Notes under the pieces: generated by a model | The model's database searches: none | What the model saw: only the letters and a program-made list of their open reading frames with translations | Told to the model about the DNA's origin: nothing | Shown here: piece after piece, positions 1 through 8,022 of the stretch | Numbering within the stretch: the first letter of the stretch is position 1 | How the letters are laid out: the number at the start of each line of letters is the position of its first letter | Source of the DNA: a virus | IMG/VR virus record: IMGVR_UViG_3300017706_002536 | Location: 1-20,949 of that record | Direction: 5' to 3' (one strand) | DNA length: 20,949 nucleotides | Program-made: the position numbers and the translations under genes

Positions 1-2
1 AC

Positions 3-119
3 CCATTTACTGGCGAAAAAGAAGTAAAATTTTCTAAAATTAGATATAGAAACCAAAGAAGCGGAGAGACTGTCATATCTTCTTTGATAATTAAAGATAT
101 CGAACGACAGATTGATTAA
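3..119 (+). CDS. C-terminal fragment of an unidentified upstream protein
   Basis: An open frame runs from the window edge and ends in TAA at 117-119, giving the last 38 residues of a protein (ending IERQID). The tail is charged and beta/alpha mixed, with no recognisable motif. It lies 56 bp upstream of the first sheath gene on the same strand, so it is probably a late structural or packaging gene. In T4-like phages, neck, tail-terminator or terminase genes precede the sheath. That functional suggestion is positional inference only. Confidence 0.6.
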   Translation, partial: PFTGEKEVKFSKIRYRNQRSGETVISSLIIKDIERQID

Positions 120-164
120 AATGACAGTTTTTTGGATTGGAAGTAGATAGTTATGATTATATTG

Positions 165-169
165 AGGAG
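165..169 (+). promoter_or_regulatory. Ribosome binding site of sheath 1
   Basis: AGGAG lies six bases upstream of the ATG at 176. It fits the strong AGGAG(A)-type sites seen before most virion genes in this window and decides the start. Confidence 0.7.
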
Positions 170-175
170 TGAATA

Positions 176-3100
176 ATGAAAGAACAAACATTCAGATCAC
201 CCGGATTTTTTGAGAGAGAAATCGACTTAAGTACACGTCAGACAGTAATTGAAGGTGTACCTGGTGGTGTTATTGGAACTGCAAGGGGAGGCCCGGCATT
301 TGTCCCAGTGACTGTCGGATCTTTTTCAGATTTCGAGTTTAAGTTTGGATCTTTAGATCCGGACAGGTTTGGCCCGTATGCGGCTGATGCTTTTTTACAA
401 CATAAAACAGCTTTGACTTATATCAGAGTTTTAGGTGCAGGTGGGAATAACACTGTACAGCATATTAATACAACACAAACTGCAGGAACTGTTCAAGGAG
501 CAGGATTTATCATAAAAGGCTCTAGATCTGAAGTATCATCTGAAAATAGATACCGAGGATCAGTTCAGTTTTTAGCTGCAACACACGAAGTACGTGCAGA
601 TACTGAAGTAGTAGGTTTTCCTATCTTTACTGATAATGATTCATTTGGTCTGACAGGTGTAACATCAAATGTAAATCTTGTTAGAGCAGCAATTTTTACA
701 ACAACAGCGTCTAGAATTGAAGTTTTAAATCATGATGCTTTCTATTCTGGTGTAACCACAGCAGACGATACTGCAACTATTAGTGAGTACACCGGTGTCG
801 ATACAGAAGGGACATTTAAGTTAGTTATATCTTCATCACAACCTAACTTTTCTAACGATGAAGGTTTTTCTGGTATTAAAATTGTAACAGCATCGCTAGA
901 TCCTTCTAGTGAGTTTTATGTAGAAAAAATACTAAATACAAGCTTAGATAGATTTGATGAAACGCAACATTTACTTTATCTGGATTTGCCGGTAGAATCA
1001 GAAATTGCAAAAGTAAAATATGACAACTCAAAGTATTCTGTTATTGTTTCTTCTGGTTCTGCAGAAACTAGTTCGAACAGCGGCCTTGCAAGTGAATTTA
1101 GAGATTTATTTGGTCGATTCGACACAAGGTATACAACTGCTAGAACAACTTCTTTCATATCACAACCGTATGGTTCAGAAGAATATGACTTGTTTCATTT
1201 TGAATCACTAGACGACGGTGAAATGGGCAACAAGAGATTTAAGGTTAGCATTGCGGACTTAAGAAGATCTACAAATGTTAAAGATCCTTATGGTACATTT
1301 TCAGTTTTAATCAGATCTTTAAATGATTCAGATACCGACATTAATATTCTGGAAAGATACTCTAAATGTAACCTTAATCCTGCTAGTGAAAATTATGTTG
1401 CTAATAAAATAGGCGACATGAAAGCAGTTTATAATTTTGACGCTGAGACTGAATCTGAACGTAGGCTAAACGTTACAGGTAAGATACCTAATAAGTCTTC
1501 TTACGTTAGGATTGTTATGAATGCAAACGTTACTGATAGACTAATTCCTAATTCAGCTTTACCATTTGGCTTTAGAGGCTTACCTGTTTTAAAGCTAAAT
1601 GACAATCTAACTGATGGGACTGACACTTTGTCTATGGGTGATAACAGATCAAGACTTTCCTATGTTGAAGGAGGAAAAACTCAGGTTGGCTCCGATATCG
1701 GATATTCTACGATGCCTCCTATTCCTTTTACTTTTAAGGCAACTAGAGGAAAGGTTGCTGCTTCTCCTTCGTTTACGGGTCAACCTGGATCACTAGAACT
1801 AGCTGATAGTAGAATATATTGGGGTGTAAAAACAAATAGACTTCCTTTTACTGGTAGTATTGCTGATGCAGCGCTTAATTCAAATAAGTCTGGAGGTTTT
1901 AACAGCTTAATAACCAGCTATTCAAAGCTTCTTGGTATAGAAAAACTAGATACACTGGTTACGGGATCAGGTGCTGATCACTTTAATAATAATAAGTTTA
2001 CATTAGCTCGAGTCGCTTTAAATAATCATGCAAATGCATCTGATAATTTAGAAACTGCATTATCAGTATTGACAGGTTCTAGTGCAGAACACATTAGAGA
2101 CGCTGCATATATTAGAAATGGTACGTTAACTAGTCCTAACTTTACAATTAATGATACAACTAGTGCAACAAGAAGAATTACGTTTGCTTCAATGGCAGCT
2201 TCAACAGATTATAAATATTTTAATAGATTTACAGATTATCTTAAATTTACCAACATTATGTATGGTGGCTTTGATGGATTAAATATTATTGATCGTGATT
2301 CGAGACTTATGAATGATAAAGCTAGTTCAAACGATACAGCTGCCGGTGGTAAAGCAGGAGGAGGTCAAATATCTTACGGGCCTCTAGATTCTTCTTACTC
2401 CCCTGGTCAAGGTGAAAATAACAATATTATTGCTTCTTACAGAACAGCAGCGAGAATTATAACAGATCCACTGGCTTCAAGAGTAAATGTTGTTGCTATT
2501 CCGGGAATCAGATCTAACTATGTAACAGATTATGCAGGAGAGTTAACTAGAGAGTATAGTAAAGCGATATACATTATGGACATTAATGCATATGATGATA
2601 ATGACAATTCTCTTTTTGATGATGCTGTAACTAGACCTAATGTTAGAAAAACAGTTGAAAAATTTGAAGGCAGGGCAATTGATAATAGTTACGTTGCAAC
2701 ATACTTTCCTGATGTTATTAAAAATGATAGAATTAATGGTGACGCAGTTAATATGCCGGCTTCAATTGCTGCCTTGGGCGCATTAGCTTATAACGATAAA
2801 GTTGCCTATCCATGGTTTGCACCTGCTGGTTTTAATAGAGGCGCTTTAAACAGTGTGATAAATACAGAAGTAAGACTAAATACTGAAGATAGAAATATTT
2901 TGTATGAAGCGCGTATTAATCCTATTGCAAATTTTCCAACGGGACCGTTTGTTATATTTGGACAAAAGACTTTGCAACAAGATAGATCTGCTTTGGATCG
3001 AGTTAATGTTAGAAGAATGCTTTTAGAAGTTAAACGAATTGTTTCGGAAGTTGCTAATAAAATCATATTTGAACAAAATACAAATAGCACACGTGCAAGA

Positions 3101-3310
3101 TTTATAGGTCAGGTAACACCTGCACTTTCAAATATTCAAGTGCAACAAGGTATCGATCAATTTAAGGTTGTTATGGATACAACTAACAATACACAGCTTG
3201 ATGTTGAACAGAATAGACTTAATGGAAGAATAGTTCTTGTGCCGACACGTGCAGTTGAATTTATTTCAATGGATTTCATTATTACTAATTCAGGTGTAAG
3301 TTTTGAGTAA
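176..3310 (+). CDS. 18: Contractile tail sheath protein, paralog 1 (gp18-like)
   Basis: This 1044-aa protein is a contractile-tail sheath subunit, which polymerises around the tail tube and shortens to drive the tube into the host. The N-terminus has the typical sheath opening: a PGFFEREID stretch, then GVIGTARGGPAFVPV and a GSFSDFEFKFG segment. Near residue 878 is the hallmark PWFAPAGFNRG motif, followed by the conserved C-terminal domain with NVRR and the final VEFISMDF beta strands. T4 gp18 is 659 aa, so about 350 residues are extra, probably as protrusion domains in the middle, where similarity to the second copy is patchier. The start is set by AGGAG at 165-169, six bases before ATG. The next gene is a clear paralog. 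Family assignment is strong; which copy dominates in virions is unknown. Confidence 0.92.
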   Translation: MKEQTFRSPGFFEREIDLSTRQTVIEGVPGGVIGTARGGPAFVPVTVGSFSDFEFKFGSLDPDRFGPYAADAFLQHKTALTYIRVLGAGGNNTVQHINTTQTAGTVQGAGFIIKGSRSEVSSENRYRGSVQFLAATHEVRADTEVVGFPIFTDNDSFGLTGVTSNVNLVRAAIFTTTASRIEVLNHDAFYSGVTTADDTATISEYTGVDTEGTFKLVISSSQPNFSNDEGFSGIKIVTASLDPSSEFYVEKILNTSLDRFDETQHLLYLDLPVESEIAKVKYDNSKYSVIVSSGSAETSSNSGLASEFRDLFGRFDTRYTTARTTSFISQPYGSEEYDLFHFESLDDGEMGNKRFKVSIADLRRSTNVKDPYGTFSVLIRSLNDSDTDINILERYSKCNLNPASENYVANKIGDMKAVYNFDAETESERRLNVTGKIPNKSSYVRIVMNANVTDRLIPNSALPFGFRGLPVLKLNDNLTDGTDTLSMGDNRSRLSYVEGGKTQVGSDIGYSTMPPIPFTFKATRGKVAASPSFTGQPGSLELADSRIYWGVKTNRLPFTGSIADAALNSNKSGGFNSLITSYSKLLGIEKLDTLVTGSGADHFNNNKFTLARVALNNHANASDNLETALSVLTGSSAEHIRDAAYIRNGTLTSPNFTINDTTSATRRITFASMAASTDYKYFNRFTDYLKFTNIMYGGFDGLNIIDRDSRLMNDKASSNDTAAGGKAGGGQISYGPLDSSYSPGQGENNNIIASYRTAARIITDPLASRVNVVAIPGIRSNYVTDYAGELTREYSKAIYIMDINAYDDNDNSLFDDAVTRPNVRKTVEKFEGRAIDNSYVATYFPDVIKNDRINGDAVNMPASIAALGALAYNDKVAYPWFAPAGFNRGALNSVINTEVRLNTEDRNILYEARINPIANFPTGPFVIFGQKTLQQDRSALDRVNVRRMLLEVKRIVSEVANKIIFEQNTNSTRARFIGQVTPALSNIQVQQGIDQFKVVMDTTNNTQLDVEQNRLNGRIVLVPTRAVEFISMDFIITNSGVSFE

Positions 3311-3344
3311 TATATATGTATAAGAAAATAATTGGAGAAATTAG

Positions 3345-6320
3345 ATGGCAGAATTAACATTTAAATCAGCTGGTGTTAGTACAAGAGAAATCGACCTTTC
3401 AGGTCCTACACCACAAAGCCCTCAAGGGGTACCCGCAGGAGTTATTGGAACATCTGTCGAGGGACCTGCATATGTTCCGCTTACATTTGGATCTTTTACA
3501 GACTTTACGACAATATTCGGATTAACTGATGGTAAAAAGTTTGGACCTTTAGCAGTTAATGAATGGATGAAGTCTTCGAAGGCTGGTACGTTTATTCGAA
3601 TACTTGGAATTGGTGACGGTAAAAAAAGAGATGCTAGTACAGGGATTGTCACAAATGCAGGATTTGTCGTTGGAGAAGAAACTGTTCAGACGAATGGAAG
3701 GCTAGGCGTTAATCCGCACTCTAATGAAACAAACGGTGTTAAAGGTAGAACTTACTTTTTAGGCACGTACATGTCCGAGTCTAATGGTAGTACAATTTTT
3801 AGTGATGCTGGACTTCAAAATGTTGGTGAAAATAAGTCTAGACCAATTCTTCGGGGTGTGGTTCTAGCACCAAGTGGCGTTATACTTCATCTAAGTGGAA
3901 ACAACATGGCAGAACCAGATGCGCCTGGTATCACAGATACTGCCATAGCATCCGCAGGTAACTTAATGGGAAGAAAAGGTGGTTTAACCGGTTCTGTCGA
4001 CTTGTCTTCACAAGAATTTGTTATGTTAATGAATGGCTTTAAAGGGTCAGCATCAAAGCCCACGATCGTAACTGCTTCTTTCGATATGACATCACCTAAT
4101 TATTTTGCAAATGTTTTTAATAGAGATCCGCTCAAGATAGAAGAGAAAGGGCACTTGCTTTATGGTCATTATGATATTTACCCTTCCATGGCTAAAGTCA
4201 CAGGAAGTGGAGTAGTTACTGCAGGTTCAGAAATAGGCAACAAGCTAGATATCGGATTTTTATTAAGCGGGTCACAAGCTCACGGTGCAGCTTCAACTGT
4301 TGAGCATGTGGATTTTGAAGATTTTCAAGATAGATTTACACACGCTGAGTCTCCTTTTGTAACTTCACAAGGTTTTGACTCTCCTGGTGGATACGACTTG
4401 TTTAAGCTAGTAGCTCTAGACAGTGGTGAATCTGGTGGTCAAAAATATAAAATATCAATTGAAAATCTTGTCCCTAGTAATAATGATTATAGTAGATTTG
4501 ATGTTTTAATTAGAGAATTTAATGATACAGATGAAGAACGCAGAGTACTAGAATCACATAGAGGCGTAACATTAGATCCCGGTTCTGACAGATATATTGG
4601 AAGGTCAATAGGGGATCAGCATATTTTCTTTAATTTTGACAATGATACAGAATCTCAAAAAATAATAGTAGACGGTGTGCATCCTTCAAGATCAAGATAT
4701 GTAAGAGTTGAAATTTCTGATGTTGTTAAAAAGAAAGAAGTCCCTGTTGAAGCGCTTCCTTTCGGATATAGAGGACCTTCTCATCTTAACACATCTGGAT
4801 CTTTACTTTCAAATGAAGCTGATACATTATACGCCACGTCTATGCAAGTTCAGTCTGTTGTTGAACCTCCTTTTCCAAAAAGATCTAGAATTTCGACAGG
4901 CGTTGCACTTAATAAAACAATCAATACTAGACTTTATTGGGGAATGCAATCTGCGCAAGTTACTGATCCTGCAGATCCAAACAAAAGATCAGCTTTTAAT
5001 GAAACAATTAAAACTATTGGAAAACACTTTCCTAATCATAGGAAAACAGTTTCTCCTTTCACAGTAGGTAATAATGCAGGTGTCGCTGACTTAGCCGGCG
5101 GAACTGTTTTGGACAGTGATAAGTTTAACAACAATAGATTTAGTTTAGAAAAAATTAAAGTTATCACAGGCTCAGACACTTTGGCAGCACCATCCAAATG
5201 GATTGATGCTGTTTATGAAAGAAAAGGAAACATCGTTGCTGATGAAACAAACAAAACCAGAAAATTTAAAGCTGCCGACCTTGCTTCTGTTTCAAATAGA
5301 AAGTTTGCAAAATTTACATTACCAATGCAAGGTGGGTTTGATGGTACTAATATCTTTGATAAAGATAAGTACGAGTTGACAAACAACGCTGTTAAGCGTG
5401 AAATGGATGATGCAAATCAAGGCGAATTGTCTGGGCCAACAGTTACAGCTTATAGAAAAGCAGTAGATGTTATGGGCTCAAAATCAGATGCTGAGATACA
5501 ACTATTGGCAATCCCGGGTATGAGACATCCTTCAGTTGCAGATTACGCAATTTCAGCTGTAGAAAATAGATTTGATGCAATGTATATTATGGATATAGAA
5601 GAAAGAGATAATGTTAACAGCGTTATTACTTCTTCAGTACAAAATCCACATGTTTTATACACTGTTAATGATTTTAAAAATAGAGCTTTGGATTCTTCTT
5701 TTGCTGCTGCATATTTTCCCGACTTAACTGTTTTTGATCCTAATACTGGAGCACTAGTTCAGACACCACCTTCAGTTGCTGTATTAGGCGCATATGGAAA
5801 CAACGATGTTGTTGGTCATCCATGGACTGCTCCAGCCGGATTTTCTAGAGGTGCTTTAAGTGCTGTTGAAGCTTCTTCGGTTTTACTAAATAGAACAAAC
5901 TTAGATGATTTGTATGACGCAGATATCAATCCGATCACTGCATTTCCTGGTACCGGTATTACAGTATGGGGACAAAAAACATTACTCCAGAGCTCATCTG
6001 CATTGGACAGAATTAATGTTAGAAGGTTGCTTATTGATGTTCGTAGAAAAGTTAGAAATATTGCTAATACTTTACTGTTTGAGCCAAATCGTTCAGAGAC
6101 ATTAGAGAAGTTTGCTTCATTAGTAAACCCTATTTTGCAAAGAGTGCAAAATCAGTCAGGTGTTGATCGCTATAAGGTTGTAATTGATACTACTACTACT
6201 ACGCAGGCTGATGTTGAAAACAATACAATTAGAGGTAAAATATTCCTGCAACCAACAAGAACAGTAGAGTTTGTTGCTTTGGACTTTGTTGTTTCAAATG
6301 CAGGATCAGAACTTCTTTAA
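3345..6320 (+). CDS. 18: Contractile tail sheath protein, paralog 2 (gp18-like)
   Basis: A second, 991-aa tail sheath protein lies 34 bp after the first and is homologous to it along its length. The opening has the same layout (FKSAGVSTREIDLSG, GVPAGVIGTSVEGPAYVPLT, GSFTDFTTIFG). The middle shares blocks such as the PFGYRGP segment and a GGFDG-type segment. Near residue 824 it has the PWTAPAGFSRGALS motif, then NVRR and a C-terminal VEFVALDF strand. Both N- and C-terminal interlocking regions are intact, so neither copy looks like a pseudogene. GGAG at 3334-3337 sets the start. The two copies may be two sheath types in one tail, or one may be used at the baseplate or neck end. The sequence does not decide this. 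Confidence 0.92.
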   Translation: MAELTFKSAGVSTREIDLSGPTPQSPQGVPAGVIGTSVEGPAYVPLTFGSFTDFTTIFGLTDGKKFGPLAVNEWMKSSKAGTFIRILGIGDGKKRDASTGIVTNAGFVVGEETVQTNGRLGVNPHSNETNGVKGRTYFLGTYMSESNGSTIFSDAGLQNVGENKSRPILRGVVLAPSGVILHLSGNNMAEPDAPGITDTAIASAGNLMGRKGGLTGSVDLSSQEFVMLMNGFKGSASKPTIVTASFDMTSPNYFANVFNRDPLKIEEKGHLLYGHYDIYPSMAKVTGSGVVTAGSEIGNKLDIGFLLSGSQAHGAASTVEHVDFEDFQDRFTHAESPFVTSQGFDSPGGYDLFKLVALDSGESGGQKYKISIENLVPSNNDYSRFDVLIREFNDTDEERRVLESHRGVTLDPGSDRYIGRSIGDQHIFFNFDNDTESQKIIVDGVHPSRSRYVRVEISDVVKKKEVPVEALPFGYRGPSHLNTSGSLLSNEADTLYATSMQVQSVVEPPFPKRSRISTGVALNKTINTRLYWGMQSAQVTDPADPNKRSAFNETIKTIGKHFPNHRKTVSPFTVGNNAGVADLAGGTVLDSDKFNNNRFSLEKIKVITGSDTLAAPSKWIDAVYERKGNIVADETNKTRKFKAADLASVSNRKFAKFTLPMQGGFDGTNIFDKDKYELTNNAVKREMDDANQGELSGPTVTAYRKAVDVMGSKSDAEIQLLAIPGMRHPSVADYAISAVENRFDAMYIMDIEERDNVNSVITSSVQNPHVLYTVNDFKNRALDSSFAAAYFPDLTVFDPNTGALVQTPPSVAVLGAYGNNDVVGHPWTAPAGFSRGALSAVEASSVLLNRTNLDDLYDADINPITAFPGTGITVWGQKTLLQSSSALDRINVRRLLIDVRRKVRNIANTLLFEPNRSETLEKFASLVNPILQRVQNQSGVDRYKVVIDTTTTTQADVENNTIRGKIFLQPTRTVEFVALDFVVSNAGSELL

Positions 6321-6343
6321 ATAAAAAGTCAAGTTGCGTAATA

Positions 6344-6351
6344 TATAAATT
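6344..6351 (+). promoter_or_regulatory. Possible T4-type late promoter before the tube gene
   Basis: TATAAATT lies in the gap between sheath 2 and the tube gene and matches seven of eight bases of the T4 late -10 element TATAAATA. There is no convincing -35, as expected for T4 late promoters. AT-rich gaps make chance matches likely, so this is weak. Confidence 0.3.
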
Positions 6352-6369
6352 TAGATTAGGAGATATAAA

Positions 6370-6858
6370 ATGGCAGAAACATTATCAGTTACACAAATGC
6401 TTCCCAACAAATTCGAGCCAAAAAGAAATTATAGGTGGGTTCTTGCTATTGAAGGAATTGACTCGTTTTTAATTAAAACAACAAAAAGACCCGATTTTAC
6501 TTTAACAGATAAGAAAATTGACTATATTAATTCATATCGAAGAATTTCAGGAAAACTAGATATGGGAGACATATCTGTTCAACTTCACGACCCAATTGCA
6601 CCAAGCGGAGCTCAACAAGTAATGGAATGGATTAGAACTCATTATGAATCAGTTTCAGGTAGAGCCGGCTATGCTGATTTTTATAAACGAGATATACAAT
6701 TAAAAATGCTTGATCCAATCGGCACAGTTGTTGAGCTTTGGGACATCAAAGGTGCATTTATTAAGTCAGCAAATTTTGGCAGTCTAGACTATAGTGGCGA
6801 TGAGATAATGATGATTGACTTAACTCTCGCATTTGACAATTGTGTTTTACAGTTTTAA
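6370..6858 (+). CDS. 19: Tail tube protein (gp19-like)
   Basis: This 162-aa protein matches the T4 gp19 tail tube subunit in size (163 aa in T4), position after the sheath, and sequence character. An early NKFEPKRNYRWVLAIEGID strand is followed by FLIKTTKRPDF, a GDISVQLHDPIAPSGAQ segment, and a C-terminal beta region that includes IKGAFIKSANFG and the DLTLAFDNC end. Hexamers of it would stack into the inner tube through which DNA passes. AGGAG at 6358-6362 precedes the ATG. The gene is followed by a terminator-like hairpin, consistent with a separately ended, abundant late message. Confidence 0.93.
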   Translation: MAETLSVTQMLPNKFEPKRNYRWVLAIEGIDSFLIKTTKRPDFTLTDKKIDYINSYRRISGKLDMGDISVQLHDPIAPSGAQQVMEWIRTHYESVSGRAGYADFYKRDIQLKMLDPIGTVVELWDIKGAFIKSANFGSLDYSGDEIMMIDLTLAFDNCVLQF

Positions 6859-6890
6859 TTAAAACAATCATTCCTTTACATGTTTAAATT

Positions 6891-6921
6891 AATCCTTACA
6901 ATATACGTAAGGATTTTTTTT
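6891..6921 (+). terminator. Rho-independent terminator-like hairpin after the tube gene
   Basis: A perfect 9-bp stem (AATCCTTAC at 6891-6899 with GTAAGGATT at 6907-6915) and a 7-nt loop are followed by a run of eight T ending at 6921. The next gene's GGAG starts at 6922, so terminator and ribosome-binding site abut. Read-through would be needed for downstream expression unless a promoter lies close by. Confidence 0.7.
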
Positions 6922-6930
6922 GGAGAAAAT

Positions 6931-7758
6931 ATGTCAGAGTTGTTTGGTAAAGATATGTCAGGCCACGTCATGAAATCAAATGTCATGAAAGAAGATTTTG
7001 GATGGGAAATACCGTTTGAAACTGTACCAATACCTTCAAGAGGTATCATTTACAATCCGGAGACAGATCTTTACTGTTTAGAAACAGTACAAATAAAGTC
7101 GATGACAGCAAAGGAAGAAGATATACTTGCCTCTAGAGCTCTTTTAAAAGAAGGTTCAGTGGTTACTAATTTAATAAAGTCTTGTGTTGTTAATGGAAAT
7201 TTTGACCCGGCTAGCATGATAGCTGGTGATAGAAATGCTTTAATGGTATCTATTAGAATAACAGGCTACGGTCCTGAATATCCGTATACTTCTAATTGTA
7301 CAAATTGTGGAAGTAATTCAGAGCAAACTGCTGATTTGTCATTACTACCAATTAAAAGATTAGAAATAGAACCTATTGAAAGAGGTAAAAATGAATTTGA
7401 ATTTAGCCTCCCAGTTACAAAAAAGAAAGTAACATTTAAATTTCTAACTGATAAAGATGATAAGGATCGAGAAGCAGCTAATAAGTTTATAAAAAATCAT
7501 TTAGAAACAAAAGTTGAAAATTCTATCACTTCATTCTTAGAATATTCAATTCAATCAATTGAAGGAGTGCGGGACAGAAACAAAATTAAACATTTTGTTA
7601 TGAATATGCCTGCATATGATTCGAAGGCTTTGCGAAAGTTTATTAGGTCAAAAGAACCGGGCATGGACATGTCACATTCATTTACGTGTAAGAGTTGTGG
7701 GCACAAAAATGAAATTAATCTTCCTATAACTTCCGAGTTTTTTTGGCCCAATACATAG
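6931..7758 (+). CDS. 26: Baseplate hub / tail-assembly protein (gp26-like, T4_baseplate family)
   Basis: This 275-aa protein resembles the T4 gp26 baseplate family (Pfam T4_baseplate). Typical features are the WEIPFETVPIPSRGIIY N-terminal segment, the ITGYGPEYPYTSNCTNCGS block and a C-terminal zinc-ribbon half. Cys123/Cys126 and Cys253/Cys256 form two CxxC pairs that together make a four-Cys metal site. In T4, gp26 acts in hub assembly, and the family sits where other phages encode tape-measure chaperones. The start is ATG 6931 with GGAG at 6922-6925; an upstream in-frame ATG at 6880 would lie before the terminator stem and lacks a good site. The gene ends after a run of seven T (7738-7744) that may allow frameshifting into the next ORF. 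Confidence 0.8.
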   Translation: MSELFGKDMSGHVMKSNVMKEDFGWEIPFETVPIPSRGIIYNPETDLYCLETVQIKSMTAKEEDILASRALLKEGSVVTNLIKSCVVNGNFDPASMIAGDRNALMVSIRITGYGPEYPYTSNCTNCGSNSEQTADLSLLPIKRLEIEPIERGKNEFEFSLPVTKKKVTFKFLTDKDDKDREAANKFIKNHLETKVENSITSFLEYSIQSIEGVRDRNKIKHFVMNMPAYDSKALRKFIRSKEPGMDMSHSFTCKSCGHKNEINLPITSEFFWPNT

Positions 7759-7768
7759 CTGGAGGGTT

Positions 7769-7786
7769 GGTTTCCTTGAGGAAGCC
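7769..7786 (+). promoter_or_regulatory. mRNA hairpin in the gp26-like/small ORF junction
   Basis: GGTTTCC (7769-7775) can pair with GGAAGCC (7780-7786) around a TTGA loop, with one G-U pair. No T-run follows, so it is not a terminator. It covers the GAGGA that would serve GTG 7790 and lies 24 nt after the T7 run. It may control initiation or frameshifting. Confidence 0.45.
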
Positions 7787-7789
7787 TTC

Positions 7790-7990
7790 GTGCTGCAGCG
7801 TCACCTCAACATGTCTTATTCAGAGGTTTACAATTTACCGGTTGCTTATCGTAAGTGGTTTATTAACCGTCTAGTGCAAGATTTTAAGCAAAGAAAAGAT
7901 GCAATTGAGGGCAATGGAGAAAATGAATCAAATCATTCTAACATGGATAAGTTAAAACAATTCGAAGATATGTTGTCTAAGAAGTCTTGA
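7790..7990 (+). CDS. Small tail-assembly protein, possibly the frameshifted C-terminus of the gp26-like gene
   Basis: This 66-aa ORF has a conserved-looking core (NMSYSEVYNLPVAYRKWFI) and a charged C-terminal helix ending in KKS. It occupies the slot between a gp26-type gene and the tape measure, where T4 has gp51 and many phages have a frameshifted tail-assembly chaperone. As a separate gene it would start at GTG 7790, with GAGGA at 7778-7782, or at ATG 7811. However, its frame is open back to 7730, overlapping the end of the gp26-like gene, and the residues before the GTG (GFLEEAF) look coding. Translation could therefore continue from the gp26-like frame by a +1 (or -2) slip. The exact function is inferred from position. 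Confidence 0.6.
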   Translation: MLQRHLNMSYSEVYNLPVAYRKWFINRLVQDFKQRKDAIEGNGENESNHSNMDKLKQFEDMLSKKS

Positions 7991-8022
7991 TGATATATAT
8001 TTAATGTTATCAGGAGAAAATA

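Noticed and set aside
132-163. Possible sigma70 promoter before sheath 1
   Set aside because: TTGGAT/TTGGAA and TATGAT/TATATT boxes exist but the spacings (14, 15 or 20 bp) are poor.
4708-5067. 119-aa + strand ORF inside sheath 2
   Set aside because: Leu/Lys-rich out-of-frame reading of a conserved sheath region; no ribosome site.
6185-6199. Short ACT trinucleotide repeat in sheath 2
   Set aside because: Encodes a Thr run at a site where sheath 1 has Thr-Thr-Asn-Asn-Thr; ordinary coding variation.
6880-6930. Earlier start for the gp26-like gene
   Set aside because: The extension translates the terminator hairpin and ribosome site; ATG 6931 has GGAG at the right distance and the family-like N-terminus.
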